Assembly (NCBI RefSeq): GCF_015832195.1
Contig: NC_052046.1
Location: forward strand, 38,096,911-38,160,910
DNA length: 64,000 nucleotides
Source: Motacilla alba alba
Lineage: Eukaryota > Chordata > Aves > Passeriformes > Motacillidae
Direction: 5' to 3'
The notes beneath the pieces were generated by a model, which saw only the letters and a program-made list of their open reading frames with translations, searched no databases and had not been told where the DNA came from. The translations under genes and the position numbers were made by a program. Positions 1 to 11,285 of the stretch are shown here, one piece after another; within the stretch, counting starts at the first letter, position 1, and every line of letters starts with the position of its first letter.

Positions 1-2689
1 ATATGCCATTGAATCTCTCTTCCACTTCATACATTACCCTGAAGTGTGTGTAAATATATTTCATATAGGTTATCCTGAGATGAGGTAGGTAATTTGGCTC
101 TGATGCAGCCAGTTCAATATGGCTTTCAGGCTTGAACTTGATTCAAAGTTGAAGCTCTGAAAAGCCCTCAGAATATGACATAGATGTTTTGTGTAGTCCT
201 GAAAATAAAGCAATTGCTGTGTACATATACATGTGAAGCAGTGTTATTCAAGGGAGACCAACCAACAAATTTAAAAATGCAATATAGGAAGCATTAGCTT
301 TTAAACTGAGGTTGTAAGTGCCTTCAAAATAGCACAATTCAGTGATGTCACCTTTTCAGTTGCAAGGCAATTGAGTTAATTTAATGTGTTTATTTAATTG
401 TCAATATTTGTCAGAATCAAAGTTTCTAGCTGACAGGCTCTGAACCTTTCAAGCGGAAGTAAGGATTAACTAGTAAATACATTTTCCTTATGGCTCACCC
501 TTAAGGATAGTCTGGAAGACCATTACGGGAAAAGAATATCAAGTTTCATTAGGTTGTATCTTGCTTCAAGATTTCTCTGATTGTATGTAAAAGGTTAGCA
601 TGACTTGCATCACTGATTACATTTAGTGGACAGAACAGAGCACATTATTTAAAAACAGATTTAAAAAAGGGAAAGGAACAGTGCAGATAAGAGAATAATG
701 CAACAGGAGAAGAAATAGAAATTGTGATTATGTGTAAGGGAAATTTTTCCTGGCTGACAAAACGCTGAGGTGTGCATCCAACTGTTGGTGATCTCTGACC
801 CCACTGACAGCAGAATGGCTGGAGATGGGCCAGCAACAACACCCTGAGGGATCTGCAGGGCATGCAGGAAAACTCTCTGGTTCTGAGAGCTTGACAATGG
901 TTTGGTCACATGGCACAGGCAACAAGAAAGGGTCGGGTACAGCTGAAGTGCCAAAACTGAAGATATTTATTAAATAATTAAAAGGACACAAACAAGGGTG
1001 CAAAACAAAACATGAAAAGGCTGCTTCAGAAGACCCCGAAATGGGGCAGAAGCCTTCTAGAAGCCTTCTGGCCAATCACAGGGTGTTACACCATCGCAGT
1101 CTGCATGGCCACTCCCAATTGGTTGCGGAGTCCTTTGCTTCTTGTTGTGAGCTGCCTGATTATCATCAATTGAGGCTTCGTATCTCTTGAGACTTTATGT
1201 TGGTTGTCCTCTGTGTGGCTATGTGGCCAGCTCTTGGTCCATCCCCTCCAGGATGAGTCTCCACAGACAAAGAGTGAAAGAGACAATGTAACAGTTAATG
1301 CAGGATAACTACTAGACATACTTAGAACAGAAGGTGTTTTTTCTGCCTTGCTTTTTTTGCTGACATAGCAGGGAGTTTCAATGTGGAATGAGAAACTGAG
1401 GCATCTGTGCTTACTCTCTAGCCCATGCATCACCAATAAAAATAAAGCATGGGCTTCTGTCAGAATTAGATTTGCCCTCAGTAGAGAAACAATGAAACAT
1501 GAAGTTTATCAGTAGTGTGCTAACAGTACTGGGAAAATGCAGTTCCATCTGCAGGTCCTTTTTTAGGTTGAAGGAAGAAATATCCTTGGAGAAAGATCTG
1601 TGGTCTCATTTATCAAGATAAAAGGAGCATTTCCTTTTCAAATTTGGGAGATTTGGAAAACTGTCACCTTTCAGCTTATTTTACCTCCCAAGTTGAGTTT
1701 TCAGTGGAAGATAATAAACTTCAATTTAAAGAAAAGAATTCTCTTAAGAGACAATAAGACAGCTCAGACAGTGCTGTTGTACTGAGGGAGAATATATGAC
1801 AACATAGCAGATGTAGTTCTCATAGCTTTGCTGCTGCTTTTGATTCATAAATGATTTATGCAATTGGAAAGAAATTTAGTTAGCACTACTAAAATAATTC
1901 TGTTGATAGATCTTACAGTGTCATCTGTGACACCTTTATAAATTTTCCTGAGTAGAAGACACAGCATATTTATTCTCAGCAGTCTTCACATTGTATTCAA
2001 GAGCAAGGAGAGGGGTTTTTTTCTTATCCTTGTTCACCGGTGCCATTGGAATGCTACAGGAGTGCTACAAAAGGAGAAAGCATTAGGATTGTACTTAAAG
2101 TACTGTCAGCCTGGAGTAAATGGGATCGGAAGTACTCTCTGTAACTAAGGATTGTGTTCTGAAGGGTATTGGGAAGAGGAAGAGGGTCTGGAAGCTAATT
2201 TACTTATATTTTTGCCAGTCTGCTTTATGCATTGTATTTAAGGTGTCTTACTTCTTCCACTATTAGTGTTGAGAACAGGATGTATTACAAGTTGCCTTTT
2301 CATTCTTGAAAGGAGTGATGTTTTGGGAATTTTGCAAGCTTTCTGAGAATGAGATATCTTGGGAAGGTGTGTTTATTACTTAATTATATTACTGGATTGC
2401 TGATCTTTGCCTACTAAAGGCAATGGATTGCCTACTAAATACCTGTGGTCTGATGTGCTTCTTTCTTGCATTTTTCTTTAATCTTTATTAGTTTCATATT
2501 TTATAAAAGACATTCTGAGTTTCTGTTGCTTTTACTGTTAACATTCTTTTCAAAACCATGCTTGAAAATAGTTTATTATCACAAATATATTTGGCACCAG
2601 CAGTTCTTGTTGATGCTTGCCAGCAAAAATATTATTTTATTGAAATAATTGCTAAAGAAGTAATAGGTAATATTGATGGTAATGGAACC
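1..2689. other. Non-coding AT-rich DNA, one possible LTR
   Basis: I see no gene here. Short open frames lack recognisable motifs. The block at about 730-1450 has an LTR-like look on the minus strand: a TTTATT at about 950-975 (AATAAA on the complement) and CCAAT/ATTGG boxes at about 1070-1125. I could not define ends or a target duplication, so it is only a possibility. The rest appears to be single-copy intergenic or intronic sequence. Confidence 0.5.
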
Positions 2690-4001
2690 GATCATCTTGA
2701 GTGCCATCACATGACAACTAGAAGATGGCCAGGGTATGGGACTCAGCTAGCATGGGTTCAGGAGGCGTGGGTTGTTATTGACCAACCTCATCTCCTTCTG
2801 TGACCAGCTGACCCACTTGGTGGATGCAGGAAAGACTGTGGATGTTGTCTACCTGGACTTCAGCAAAGCGTTTGACAGTCTCCCACAGCCTACTCCTGGA
2901 AAAGCTGGCAGCCCGCAGCTTGGACAAGTGCATCTTCACTGGGTTAAGAACTGTTGAGGTAGCCAGGCCTAGAGAGTGTTGGTGAACGGTGCTGCATCCA
3001 GATGATAGCTGCTCACCAGTGGTGTTTCCCAGGGATTAGTGTTGGGCCTCGTCCTGTTTAACATCTTCATTGATGACCTGGATAATGGGATCAAGTCCAC
3101 CATTAGTAAATTTACAGATGACACTAAGCTGGGAGTGTGTGTTAAGTCTGTTGGAGGGTAGGAGGGTACTGCAAAGAGACCTGGAACAGTTGGATGGATG
3201 GGCAGAGTCCAAGAGGATGAAGTTTAGTAAGTCCAAATGCCAAGTACTGCATTTTGGCCACAATAACCCCCTGCAGTGCTACAGGCTGGGGACAGAGTGA
3301 CTGGACAGTGCCCAGGCAGAAAGGGAGCTGGGGGGTTCTGCTGACAGCCAGCTGAACATGAGCCAGCAGTGAGCCCTTGTGGCCGAGAAGGCCAATTGCA
3401 TCCTGGCCTGTATCAGGAATAGTGCGGCCAGCAAGAGCAGGGAGGTCATTCTTCCTCTGTGCTTGGCAGTGGTGAGGCCACACCTTGAGTGCTGTGTCCA
3501 GTTCTGGGCCCCTCAGTTTAGGAAAGTCATTGAGACACTTGACTGCATCCAGAGGAAGGAAAAAAAGGCAGGTGAGGGGCTTGGAACACAAGCCCTATGA
3601 GGAATGGCTGAGGGAGATGGGCTTGTTTAGCCTGGAGAAAAGGAGGCTCAGAGGTGACCTTATCACTCCCTACAACTTCCTGAAAGGTGCTTGTAGCCAG
3701 GTGGGGGTCAGTCTCTTTTCCCAGGTGACAACTGACAGAATAAAAGGCCATAGTCTTGGGCTGCACCAAAGGAAGTTTAGGTTAGATGTGAGAAAAAAAT
3801 TCTACACTTCAAGAATGATCAGGCAGTGGAATCATCTGGCCAGAGAGGTGGTGGAGTCACTGTCCCTGGACATGTTTAAAAAAAGACTAGACATAGCACT
3901 TATTGCCATGGTTTAGTTGGTGAGGAGGTCTTAGGTCATAGGTTGGACTTGATGATCTCAAAAGGTCTTTTCCAACCTAGTTCATTCTGTGATTCTGTAA
4001 C
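2690..4001 (+). mobile_element. CR1 LINE, 5'-truncated, with reverse transcriptase remnant and 3' tail
   Basis: This is the 3' part of a chicken-repeat-1 non-LTR retrotransposon. The reverse transcriptase shows as the block VVYLDFSKAFDSL at about 2845-2883 and the catalytic FIDDLD motif at about 3068-3085. The C-terminal part continues in other frames (RRLRGDL near 3645, then [10 protein letters not shown] near 3835-3865). The 3' UTR reads TTGGACTTGATGATCTC and the end is a TTCATTCTGTGATTCTGT-type tail at about 3981-4000, the CR1 hallmark. Several frameshifts and stops show it is dead. The 5' truncation is usual for CR1; its exact 5' edge is uncertain. Confidence 0.93.
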
Positions 4002-4012
4002 ACAGCAATATT

Positions 4013-5475
4013 TTAGAGTCATAGAATAATTTTATTTGGAAGGAATCTTAAAAGATCATCTAGTTATAACACCCCAGCTGTGAGCAGAAACAGCTTCCAC
4101 CAGACCACCAGCCTGGTGTTGTATGCTTCCAGGAGTGAGGCATCCAGAGTTTCTCTGGTTCAAGTTCCAGTATCTCACCATCCCAAACTTCTTTCTAATA
4201 TTTAATATAAACCTAGTCTCTTATGATGTGGTGTCGAGTCTCCGGGAGAAAGCTCTTTCTGGCTAGCTCACTTTCTCCACCAGAACCACTCCACTGAGTG
4301 GCCGCTCCCTGCCAAGTCACTGACTGACATGGGTAGTGGTGCAGCAAGGGTCTGATCCCAACAGCGGACTGTTGGCTAGTGGTGCCAAGGTTGAGGTAAA
4401 GGAGTGAGAGGGCCCTTTTGTGTGAGTCTCAAAGAGAGTTTATTCTCTGAAGGGGTTCAGGAACAAAGAACCAAGAAATGTGCTGTGCAACAACTTATAA
4501 AGGGGGGAGATCTCAGGGGAGGATACAGTGCAACAACCAATCAAGGAGAGTCAAGGGGGAATACAGGGTGGACATAATCTTGTAATCAGTGGGGCGTGTG
4601 AAGGGAGGAGAATACTACAACCAGTGGGACTTCAGGGATTACATGAATGCCATAGAAGGTTCTGGAAGGAGAGGCTGGGTTTACATTAACTGACAGGGAA
4701 GAAGGACAGGGTTACAATGACAGGCAGGGAAACATCAGGAATAAGGGGTAGGTGACTAGACTGACAGACAGGGAAAGGAGAGGAAACAATGGTGGACCAA
4801 ACCAACTACATGGGGGTGGGTAGGATTGAACCATTGAGAACATATTAAATAAAACACAACAACAACTGGAAAAAATATTACACCACCACACTCTTACAAT
4901 TTATAGCCATTTCTCCTTGTCCTCTTACTATATATTCTTGTAAGAAGTCCCTTTCCAGCTCTCTTTAGGAGGCTTCCTTTAGGTGCTGGGAGGCTGCTTT
5001 AAGGTCTACCCAGAGCCTTCTCCACGCTGAGCAATGCAAACTCACTCAGCCTGTCTTCATATAGAGGTGCTTCTGCCCTCTGATGATTTTCATGACCCAC
5101 CTCTGCACTTGCTCCAGCAGATCCATGTTCTTTCCATGTTGGGGGCCCAAGAATTGGACATGTTAGTACAGGTGAGACCTCAAAGAGCAGAGTAGAGGGA
5201 CAGAATCACCTTCTTTGACCTTTGGGCTAGGCTGTTTTTGAGGCAGCCCAAGATATGGTTGGCTTTCTGTGCTGTGAGTGCACACAGTCCAGTGATATTG
5301 AGGTTCTTGTCCACCAAGACCCTCAAGTCCTTCTCCACAAGGCTGGTCTCAGCCCCTTCTCTTCCAAGCCTGTGTTTGTGTTTGGGATTGCCCCAACCAA
5401 AATGTAGGGACCTTACACTTGGCCTTGTGGAACTTAATAGGTTTTGCAAGGGCCTACTTCTCAAGCCTGCCAAGT
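4013..5475 (-). mobile_element. CR1 LINE, minus strand, split by a solo LTR
   Basis: On the complement this is a CR1 3' half: the tail complement TCATAGAATAATTTTATTTGG opens at about 4018, and RT C-terminal text runs at about 5160-5470 (minus-strand frame with LGCLKNSL and KVILSLYSAL). An LTR interrupts it at 4224-4890; the CR1 text resumes right after the LTR and its 6-bp duplication. The CR1 was therefore resident before the LTR arrived. Several stops are present. Confidence 0.9.
4224..4890 (-). mobile_element. Solo LTR, family H copy 1, inside CR1
   Basis: A 667-bp solo LTR flanked by the perfect 6-bp duplication CTCTTA (4218-4223 and 4891-4896). Its termini on the plus strand are TGATGTGGTG and ACCACCACA. 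TTTATT at 4439-4444 gives AATAAA on the complement, setting the transcription direction as minus. The 6-bp duplication suits alpha/betaretrovirus-like (ERVK) integration. Two relatives lie at 6009-6669 and 39231-39890, all in the same orientation. No internal retroviral sequence remains, so it probably arose by LTR-LTR recombination. Confidence 0.92.
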
Positions 5476-5617
5476 GCCCTGGAAGTGTTAAATAAAACTT
5501 GTGGATGTGACACTTGAGGACATAGTTTAGTGGTGAATGTAATGCTAGTGCTGATTTGATGGTTGGACTTGATATGATATTAAAGGTCTTTTCCAACTTT
5601 TAATGATTCTGTGATTT
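5476..5617 (+). mobile_element. CR1 3'-end fragment, plus strand
   Basis: A short CR1 tail abuts the minus-strand CR1. It runs from the last coding codons (CCCTGGAAGTGTTAAATAA) through GTGGATGTGACACTTGAGG and GGTTGGACTTGAT to AATGATTCTGTGATT at about 5604-5618. It is severely 5'-truncated. The junction with the inverted copy is near 5475. Confidence 0.85.
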
Positions 5618-5802
5618 ACTGTCTTGGTATGGACAGCAATATTAAAAGCCATCAAACACCAACATCTTTCTCTGACAGCCTTATTAACACTTCTGATGTG
5701 TCACCTTAAGAAGAGCTGAATATAAATAAAGAAAGCCCAATTTACCTGTTTCAGTTAGTATTTATATAGCTATGGGAAAGGAACATTTCCTCAAAACGCT
5801 GT

Positions 5803-5822
5803 AGAGTAGAGTAGAGTAGGGA
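5803..5822. repeat. Short (TAGAG)n microsatellite
   Basis: About four tandem copies of the pentamer GTAGA/TAGAG. Nothing else of note between 5618 and 6002. Confidence 0.7.
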
Positions 5823-6008
5823 AACTGAGTTCAAAGCTGCACGTATATTAAAGAAAAGAATGTGCATTAAGGATTACAGGCTGGGTTAAACTGTAAGAAC
5901 TTCAGCATGCTACAAAGTTCCCCTCAGCTTTCTGACAAAGCCTGATAACCTAAAATAAGGACTAGACTCAGAAATACAGACAAGACCTGTATTTTTCAAG
6001 AAGATCTC

Positions 6009-6669
6009 TAATGCGGTGACCGCTTGGAAATGCCCTCCAGCTAGCTTTTCTCCTGGATGGTGCCAAGAGTGGCCGCTCCCTATCTGCCCAAAGGCCAATC
6101 TGTGTAGCGGTGTGAGCAGGGCTACTTGGCACTCTGAAGCAGCAAGGCTGCTCTCTGCGGTTTTTGGTTCTAAACCACATCTAGGATTCAAGGCAAAGGA
6201 AGAAGAGGAGACACTTGCATGAATTCCCAAGAGATTTAATCCTGAGAGGAGTCAGAGGCAAAGGACTTGAGAATACAGACTAGCAACAACTTACATTTGA
6301 GGGAGGGGACAAGGGGAGGACACGAACTTCAGCCAATTGCAGGAAACCTGGGCAGGAGCACAGGGCTGGGAATACAATGTTTCAGCCAGTGGGGAGTAAC
6401 AGGGGAGGAGAATAGTTTGAGCATACCAATGGGGTCTCATGGGATGCAGGATTGACATGGAAGGTTCTAGGAACAAAGCTGGGGCTACAGTGACAGACAA
6501 GGGAGAAGGGCAGGGTTACACTGACTGGCAGGGAAGAATCCAGAATAAGGGGTTGGTCTTTGGGAGGACAGACATGGAAATGGGAGGGTACAACTCTGGG
6601 GTAAACCAAATATATATAGGGGTAACCGAAACAAACCATAACTTCTAAACAGAAAAAGACACCACCACA
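6009..6669 (-). mobile_element. Solo LTR, family H copy 2 (diverged)
   Basis: A 661-bp solo LTR with the perfect 6-bp duplication GATCTC (6003-6008 and 6670-6675). Its ends TAATGCGGTG and ACCACCACA match copies 1 and 3 except for a decayed first dinucleotide. The body keeps the order of short motifs seen in copy 1 (for example AGGGAGAAGG-CAGGGTTACA) but is more diverged. The polyadenylation signal on the complement looks like ATTAAA near 6235. Open frames in this span are shadows. Confidence 0.88.
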
Positions 6670-6699
6670 GATCTCTGTGCATGTATTTTGTATATATAA

Positions 6700-7440
6700 T
6701 GTGACGCTTTCTTTGTGTAAGATGAAAATTGAATTCTTTGTTTTGGGATTTGTCCTAGGGTCACGTTCTGATGCTTGTATCCCTGCCATGTGTTCTGCTT
6801 ATGCTGGATATTATGTTCTGTGCCTTCAAGACTGGCTCTGGAGAGTGGAGTTTTATTTTTGTTTCTTATCAGCCTGCTCCCCCATGGCTGGCAGGACACA
6901 GAGACGGGGCAGTACATAGTGTGGCTTTTGCTTTTTGCTTGACTTTTTGCTTTGCTCTTGCTCTTGCTTTTGCTTTGCTCCTACTTTGCTCTTGCTTTTT
7001 GCTTCTGCTCATTAGTTAGTTTAGCTAAGCAGTCCAAATTTTTCCCTGGACTGTTTTTCCTTTCCCTTTTTTTGGAACCACTTGAACCTGCTCTGGACTG
7101 GGACCTGGGAAACACCAAGAGTTTTCACTTTGTGGCCTGCAGCAGCCATCCCCAGTGCCGGAGGGACGGACAACAGAGCAACCACTCCCAAGAGAGAGGC
7201 TTTCTGAATTTGTCATCCTTTTTAGAACGGTGAAAGAGTGTTGTCTTCTGGCATTGTTAATTTGTGTGCTGGGGGGTGCTGTGCCTGTTAAATAAACAGG
7301 TTCTTTCCACTTCTCTCCAAGGAATCCTTCCCGGACCGGTTGTGGGGAGGGCCATGTGGGTTTGCTATCTGGAGGGGCCCCCTTTTGGAGGTTTTCTCCC
7401 AAATTTGCCCTAAACAAGGACAGTATTAAGAAGCGTCATA
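6700..7440 (+). mobile_element. LTR (N), probably solo, with inverted termini
   Basis: An LTR-like unit that opens TGTGACGCTT and closes AAGCGTCATA, so the inner 8 bases TGACGCTT/AAGCGTCA form a perfect terminal inverted repeat. AATAAA stands at 7291-7296 with a GT-rich tract after it. A TTTGCT/CTTGCT simple tract fills about 6930-7015. Flanks TATAA and TATCA could be a 5-bp target duplication with one mismatch, which would fit an ERVL-like element, but this is weak. It begins only about 25 bp after the previous solo LTR. Confidence 0.7.
6925..7015. repeat. Pyrimidine-rich TTTGCTCTTGC simple repeat
   Basis: Irregular tandem copies of GCTTTTGCTTT and GCTCTTGCTCTTGC lie within the LTR at 6700-7440. 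The plus strand is strongly pyrimidine-rich. The two overlapping small frames are low-complexity Leu/Ala/Cys translations of this tract. Confidence 0.8.
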
Positions 7441-9353
7441 TCAAAAGACAGAACTTACTGATATAAAGATCAGTCCTGAATCTTTGTTCAGCGTCGAATT
7501 TAAGTTTGGCCTTTGAACTGAGAATAAGATCTGTGAATTGCATAGGAAAACTATACGGTGACTCAGACATTGGAGTTGTTTTCATCAGTTTTGACAAGAG
7601 AGTTAAGATTTATGAGTCTAAAATAAACCACCTAATTACAGGTAGTGGTTAAGGTCCCAGTTAAAAGGATGGGAAATTTTCCTACAAAGTTACACTTTTA
7701 AAATTTGAACAAGACATTTGCACAGCTGAAATAGAGGATAAGCTAAATAAGTATTTTGGATTTTTGTATACTTATTCATGTTAGGAAACCATGTTAGGAA
7801 AAGCTTTTAAAATTACAGCATAGAAATTGCCTTTATAGATGGAAGAAGAAATAGGTGCAGAAGAAAAGTGATTGTCAACAATATTTTCATTGAAGAAATT
7901 AAATTGTAGTAAAAATGTGGATCATCTTTTTTTTCCAATAGAAAATTAGAAAATATATCTTAGAATCTGGTATTGTGTGCTAGCCTTTATTTACAAAAGG
8001 TGTTGAGAGCAGGAACAGATCAGATCTTGTTTAGTGAATCATCTGGTGAAACTCATCTCGTGTTGCAGCATATGTGTTTACATCACATTACGTGTGTTCC
8101 ATTTATGGTCAACTTTGTAAAGCTGGATACTTATGAGCACAGTTCATGTCATAGTAATGCAGGTATCTAATAGTGATCAGGTAGATCTCATTCCACATAA
8201 CATTTTACTTTCTGCTGTCTATCAAAGGAGTCTGAAAGATGTTCACATCACAGTTGTCCCACATGAGACGACTTGCATCCCATTCTCAGCACCAAAGTGT
8301 GCAACAGATGTAGACTAGGAACCTGTAGTTTTTGTAGATACTTGAACAGAGAAGAACATGGCGGACCATGCTCATGAAGTTCTGGTTTACCACATTTTAC
8401 ATTTCTGTGCTGTAGATACAGCCTAAAGGCCTTTCTTGTCCTTTCTGGTTAAGAATCTGGTAGGCTGAGCTACCAGGTCCAACATAGAACTGATGCACAA
8501 AGAAAGTGATTTAGCAAAATAGGAAGACAACATGGAAATTTATCAAGAGGCTTTGTTTAAACTTTCAACCAGTTCCCCTGTCATTCTGAAGGAAAAATTA
8601 AAGGTGGCAGAAGCAGGTGTCATAATTGCAAGAAAATTGAATCTTTTACAAAGTCTACTATTAGTGACAAGATGATGCTTATACAATATGTATATACAGT
8701 TGACACAAAGTAATGTGAGGTGGTCTTTACCTCCACCACAAGTTCAAGGAACGCATTTCTACCATATGTAAATGTCAGTACTAAGAGACTAATGTTGACA
8801 ATCAAGAGTTTCTTCAGAAAGAGATTTTTATGGTACTGTGGCAATAAATACCTGTGTCCTGTTGTTAGCTTTTCTCCAAACAGGAATAATTTTGTATTCT
8901 CCAGTGTTTTTTATACTTGATTCATCTGGAGTGGTAATTACAGGATTGAAAAGTTGTCAAAAACGGGAGAGCCCAGAGAAGAGTGCGTGTGGTGCCTGCA
9001 TCAAGATTTCCCTATTGAACTGCTTGAGATTGACGCATATAATAGCAGTGGAGCATAGCAGCAAAGAGGTAAAAATGCAGTAGCTTTTCTTTATTAATTT
9101 AGAAACATCCAAAATCAGAATTTTAAAATCAGTACCTCTAATCTAGGTATCCTCTTCAGTTTCCACTGAGCTGACAGAAGTTATATGTGGAACACACATT
9201 CTGTCATTTTATTTGTTCAGAACACACAGTAATTCAAAAACAATACTTTTGTGTAGTACAGAGATTTAAAGGGTGGTAAAGCTTTATAACACCCAGAGTT
9301 GAAATAGTGTCTTTTTTAGATGGTTGCTACGTGGTTGCAAAATTTCATCTGTA
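7441..9353. other. Non-coding DNA without recognised features
   Basis: AT-rich sequence between the LTR at 6700-7440 and provirus A. I saw no coding motif, CR1 tail or LTR signature. Small open frames here are not supported. Confidence 0.55.
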
Positions 9354-9357
9354 ATAC

Positions 9358-9836
9358 TGTTATGAATTTGGTTCAATCGGTTTTGGGAAAAATAGGGAGT
9401 TGTTTGTTGTAAGTGGGGAGGGCGTCCAGGATTTGGTGGAGGCAATGGACAGATGAGGCGAAGGGTGATTGGACCAAGACACCAACCAATCATTTGACGC
9501 CCTGAAGAAATGATTGGCCCAGAATGAGTATCGCTAAGGGCCAATCAGAGCGCCGAGATTCCACCAATCAGTGCGCAGATCCAAATCCCACCAATCCTGG
9601 ACCCAAGGGGTGTTATAAAAAGGGGAGTTTTCAGTTGGGCGGGGTTCTTTCTGTTCCGTGGGCAGTGGGGTCAGTTTGTGGGAGAGAGAACCCAGCACAT
9701 CTGTAACACGTTATCTTTGAGCTGTTGTGAGGGGGTTCAAGCTTCTCTTGGACCCTCCATTCCTTATGGCTTATTTTTAAATAAACAAGAGCCTTTTTCA
9801 TTTATCTTTGAAATCTGGCCTCATTCATTCATTACA
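9358..9836 (+). repeat. 5' LTR of provirus A
   Basis: It begins TGTTATGAATTTGG and ends CATTCATTACA, 479 bp. U3 is dense in CCAAT/ATTGG boxes (about 9460-9600). TATAAAA is at 9614-9620 and AATAAA at 9780-9785. Compared by eye with the 3' LTR there are about 18 substitutions and one 3-base indel, clustered around 9670-9720. Confidence 0.93.
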
Positions 9837-9841
9837 TCTTT

Positions 9842-9859
9842 TAGGGACTCGTCCGGGAT
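9842..9859 (+). promoter_or_regulatory. Primer-binding site, tRNA-Pro-like
   Basis: TAGGGACTCGTCCGGGAT lies 5 bases after the LTR. It differs at two positions (both G to A) from the tRNA-Pro complement used by murine gammaretroviruses. This marks the start of minus-strand DNA synthesis. Confidence 0.85.
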
Positions 9860-10369
9860 AAGGCCACACCCGGAAGCGGTCCAGGATAGCCCAGGACCTG
9901 GGAGACATGTTCAGCCACCTTTCTGGCTGCCAGAGGTTGGAGCACATCAGACCATGGAAGGGAATACGCCTATTCCCGAGGCCGGAAGGAACTTAACATC
10001 TCAAAAAGGGTAAGCCTTCTGAGAGGGAGCAGGGCTCGTGTTATCCCTGAGTAATGCAAGTGGGGTTTAAGGCATAGGGGTTGCGAAGTATGTGAGTGTG
10101 AATGAGACGGGGGCTGTAAATGCAGACCCCCTGAAGCAAGTGCAGACCGCCCAGTACTGCGGTTCCGGACCTCGCAAGGGGGCCGTCTGGGAACGGAGGG
10201 AAGTGTGTGTTGTTGCTGAGTGAGTGTACCCCTATGGACCCCCTGGAGTAGGGGAGATGGGGAATACCCTACCTATAGCCACCCTCACCCACACAGGCTC
10301 CCGTTCCTCCAGAGATTGGAGGCTCCTAGGGGTGGTTTTAGTCATTGGCCCGAGCTGTTCCCCCTCGAA

Positions 10370-10800
10370 CTAGGACCCCAGTTGAAGGGGTCATAGAGGG
10401 GGGCACACCTGGTACCCCGAGCTAGGACCCCAACAGAAGGGGGTCATAGGTGTATCTGGGGGGGTGGGTTAGTGGGGCGGACTTGCCCGGTGAGGGGTAG
10501 AGCTCCGACTGCTAGCTAAACCACCTGGAGGGCTGTTCCTCAGGGATAGACTGAAGGTACTCTAACCTCTGGGGAACTAGAACCTTGGGGGTGGGAGAAA
10601 ATACTCTCACACGGAGACCACTTGGTAGGGGGGCCACCATGCAGGGGAGTGCCCCTTTTTCGAGGCCAGGGAAGGGGAGGGTGCCCAACCCAAGGGGAAG
10701 TAGGGTCCCTCCAAACTAGGACCCCAGTGGAAGGGGGTTATAGGGGGGAGACAGGCTCACCCTGACCTAGGACCCCAGTTGAAGGGGGTCATAGGGGTAG
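10370..10800 (+). repeat. GC-rich leader repeats (CTAGGACCCCA units)
   Basis: Four copies of a unit with core CTAGGACCCCA-N6-AAGGGGGTCATAG start at about 10370, 10422, 10716 and 10767. Members of each pair are 51-52 bp apart. They lie in the non-coding leader between the primer site and gag. No open frame of interest overlaps. Confidence 0.8.
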
Positions 10801-11031
10801 CTGAAAGGTCTTTGTAGGAGTGGTGACCCGCAGGGGGGAGGTGGGCCACTGGCTGCAGAAGGGCCCCTCCAGTCACTAGGACTGGAAGGGAGGTTAGAAC
10901 TGGCCCAAGTTAGGGTGGATTTTTCTTTTTGTCAGTTAAAATTGGAACATCCAGGGAGTGAGGTCTGGGGGTGAGGGCGAGCCAACAGTCCCCCGACCAC
11001 TCCTTAGAGATTTTGTGTTACAAACCAAGGT

Positions 11032-11150
11032 GCGGCCATCTTGAATTGCGCTGTGTGGTGTTTTGAGTGACAGGCCGAGTGGCGGCCATTTTGAGTTTTC
11101 GTGGTGTGGTGCTTTGAGTGACAGGCCGCGGAGCAGCCATTTTAAGTTTT
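11032..11150 (+). repeat. 50-bp tandem leader repeats with GGCCATNTT cores
   Basis: Three successive units start at about 11032, 11082 and 11133, each opening GCGGCCAT or GCAGCCAT followed by YTTRA. The spacer TGTGGTG-TTTGAGTGACAGGCCG is shared by units 1 and 2. The core resembles the YY1 consensus (complement of AANATGGC). Binding is inferred, not shown. Confidence 0.8.
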
Positions 11151-11285
11151 TTTGTGGGGGATGGGGGTGGAAAGATTGGCACTGAGATGCCTTGGGAAAG
11201 TTTGGTTGTCTAGAACAGACCAAGTTGCTATGGTAACCTCCCATGATCCTTTATACCTGTTATGCTAATGAGCAAGAGAGTGACA

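Noticed and set aside
7025..7417. 130-residue minus-strand frame
   Set aside because: Shadow frame within LTR N, opposite the polyadenylation signal.
8620..9083. Small frames on both strands near 8.6-9.1 kb
   Set aside because: Short, overlapping on opposite strands and without motif.
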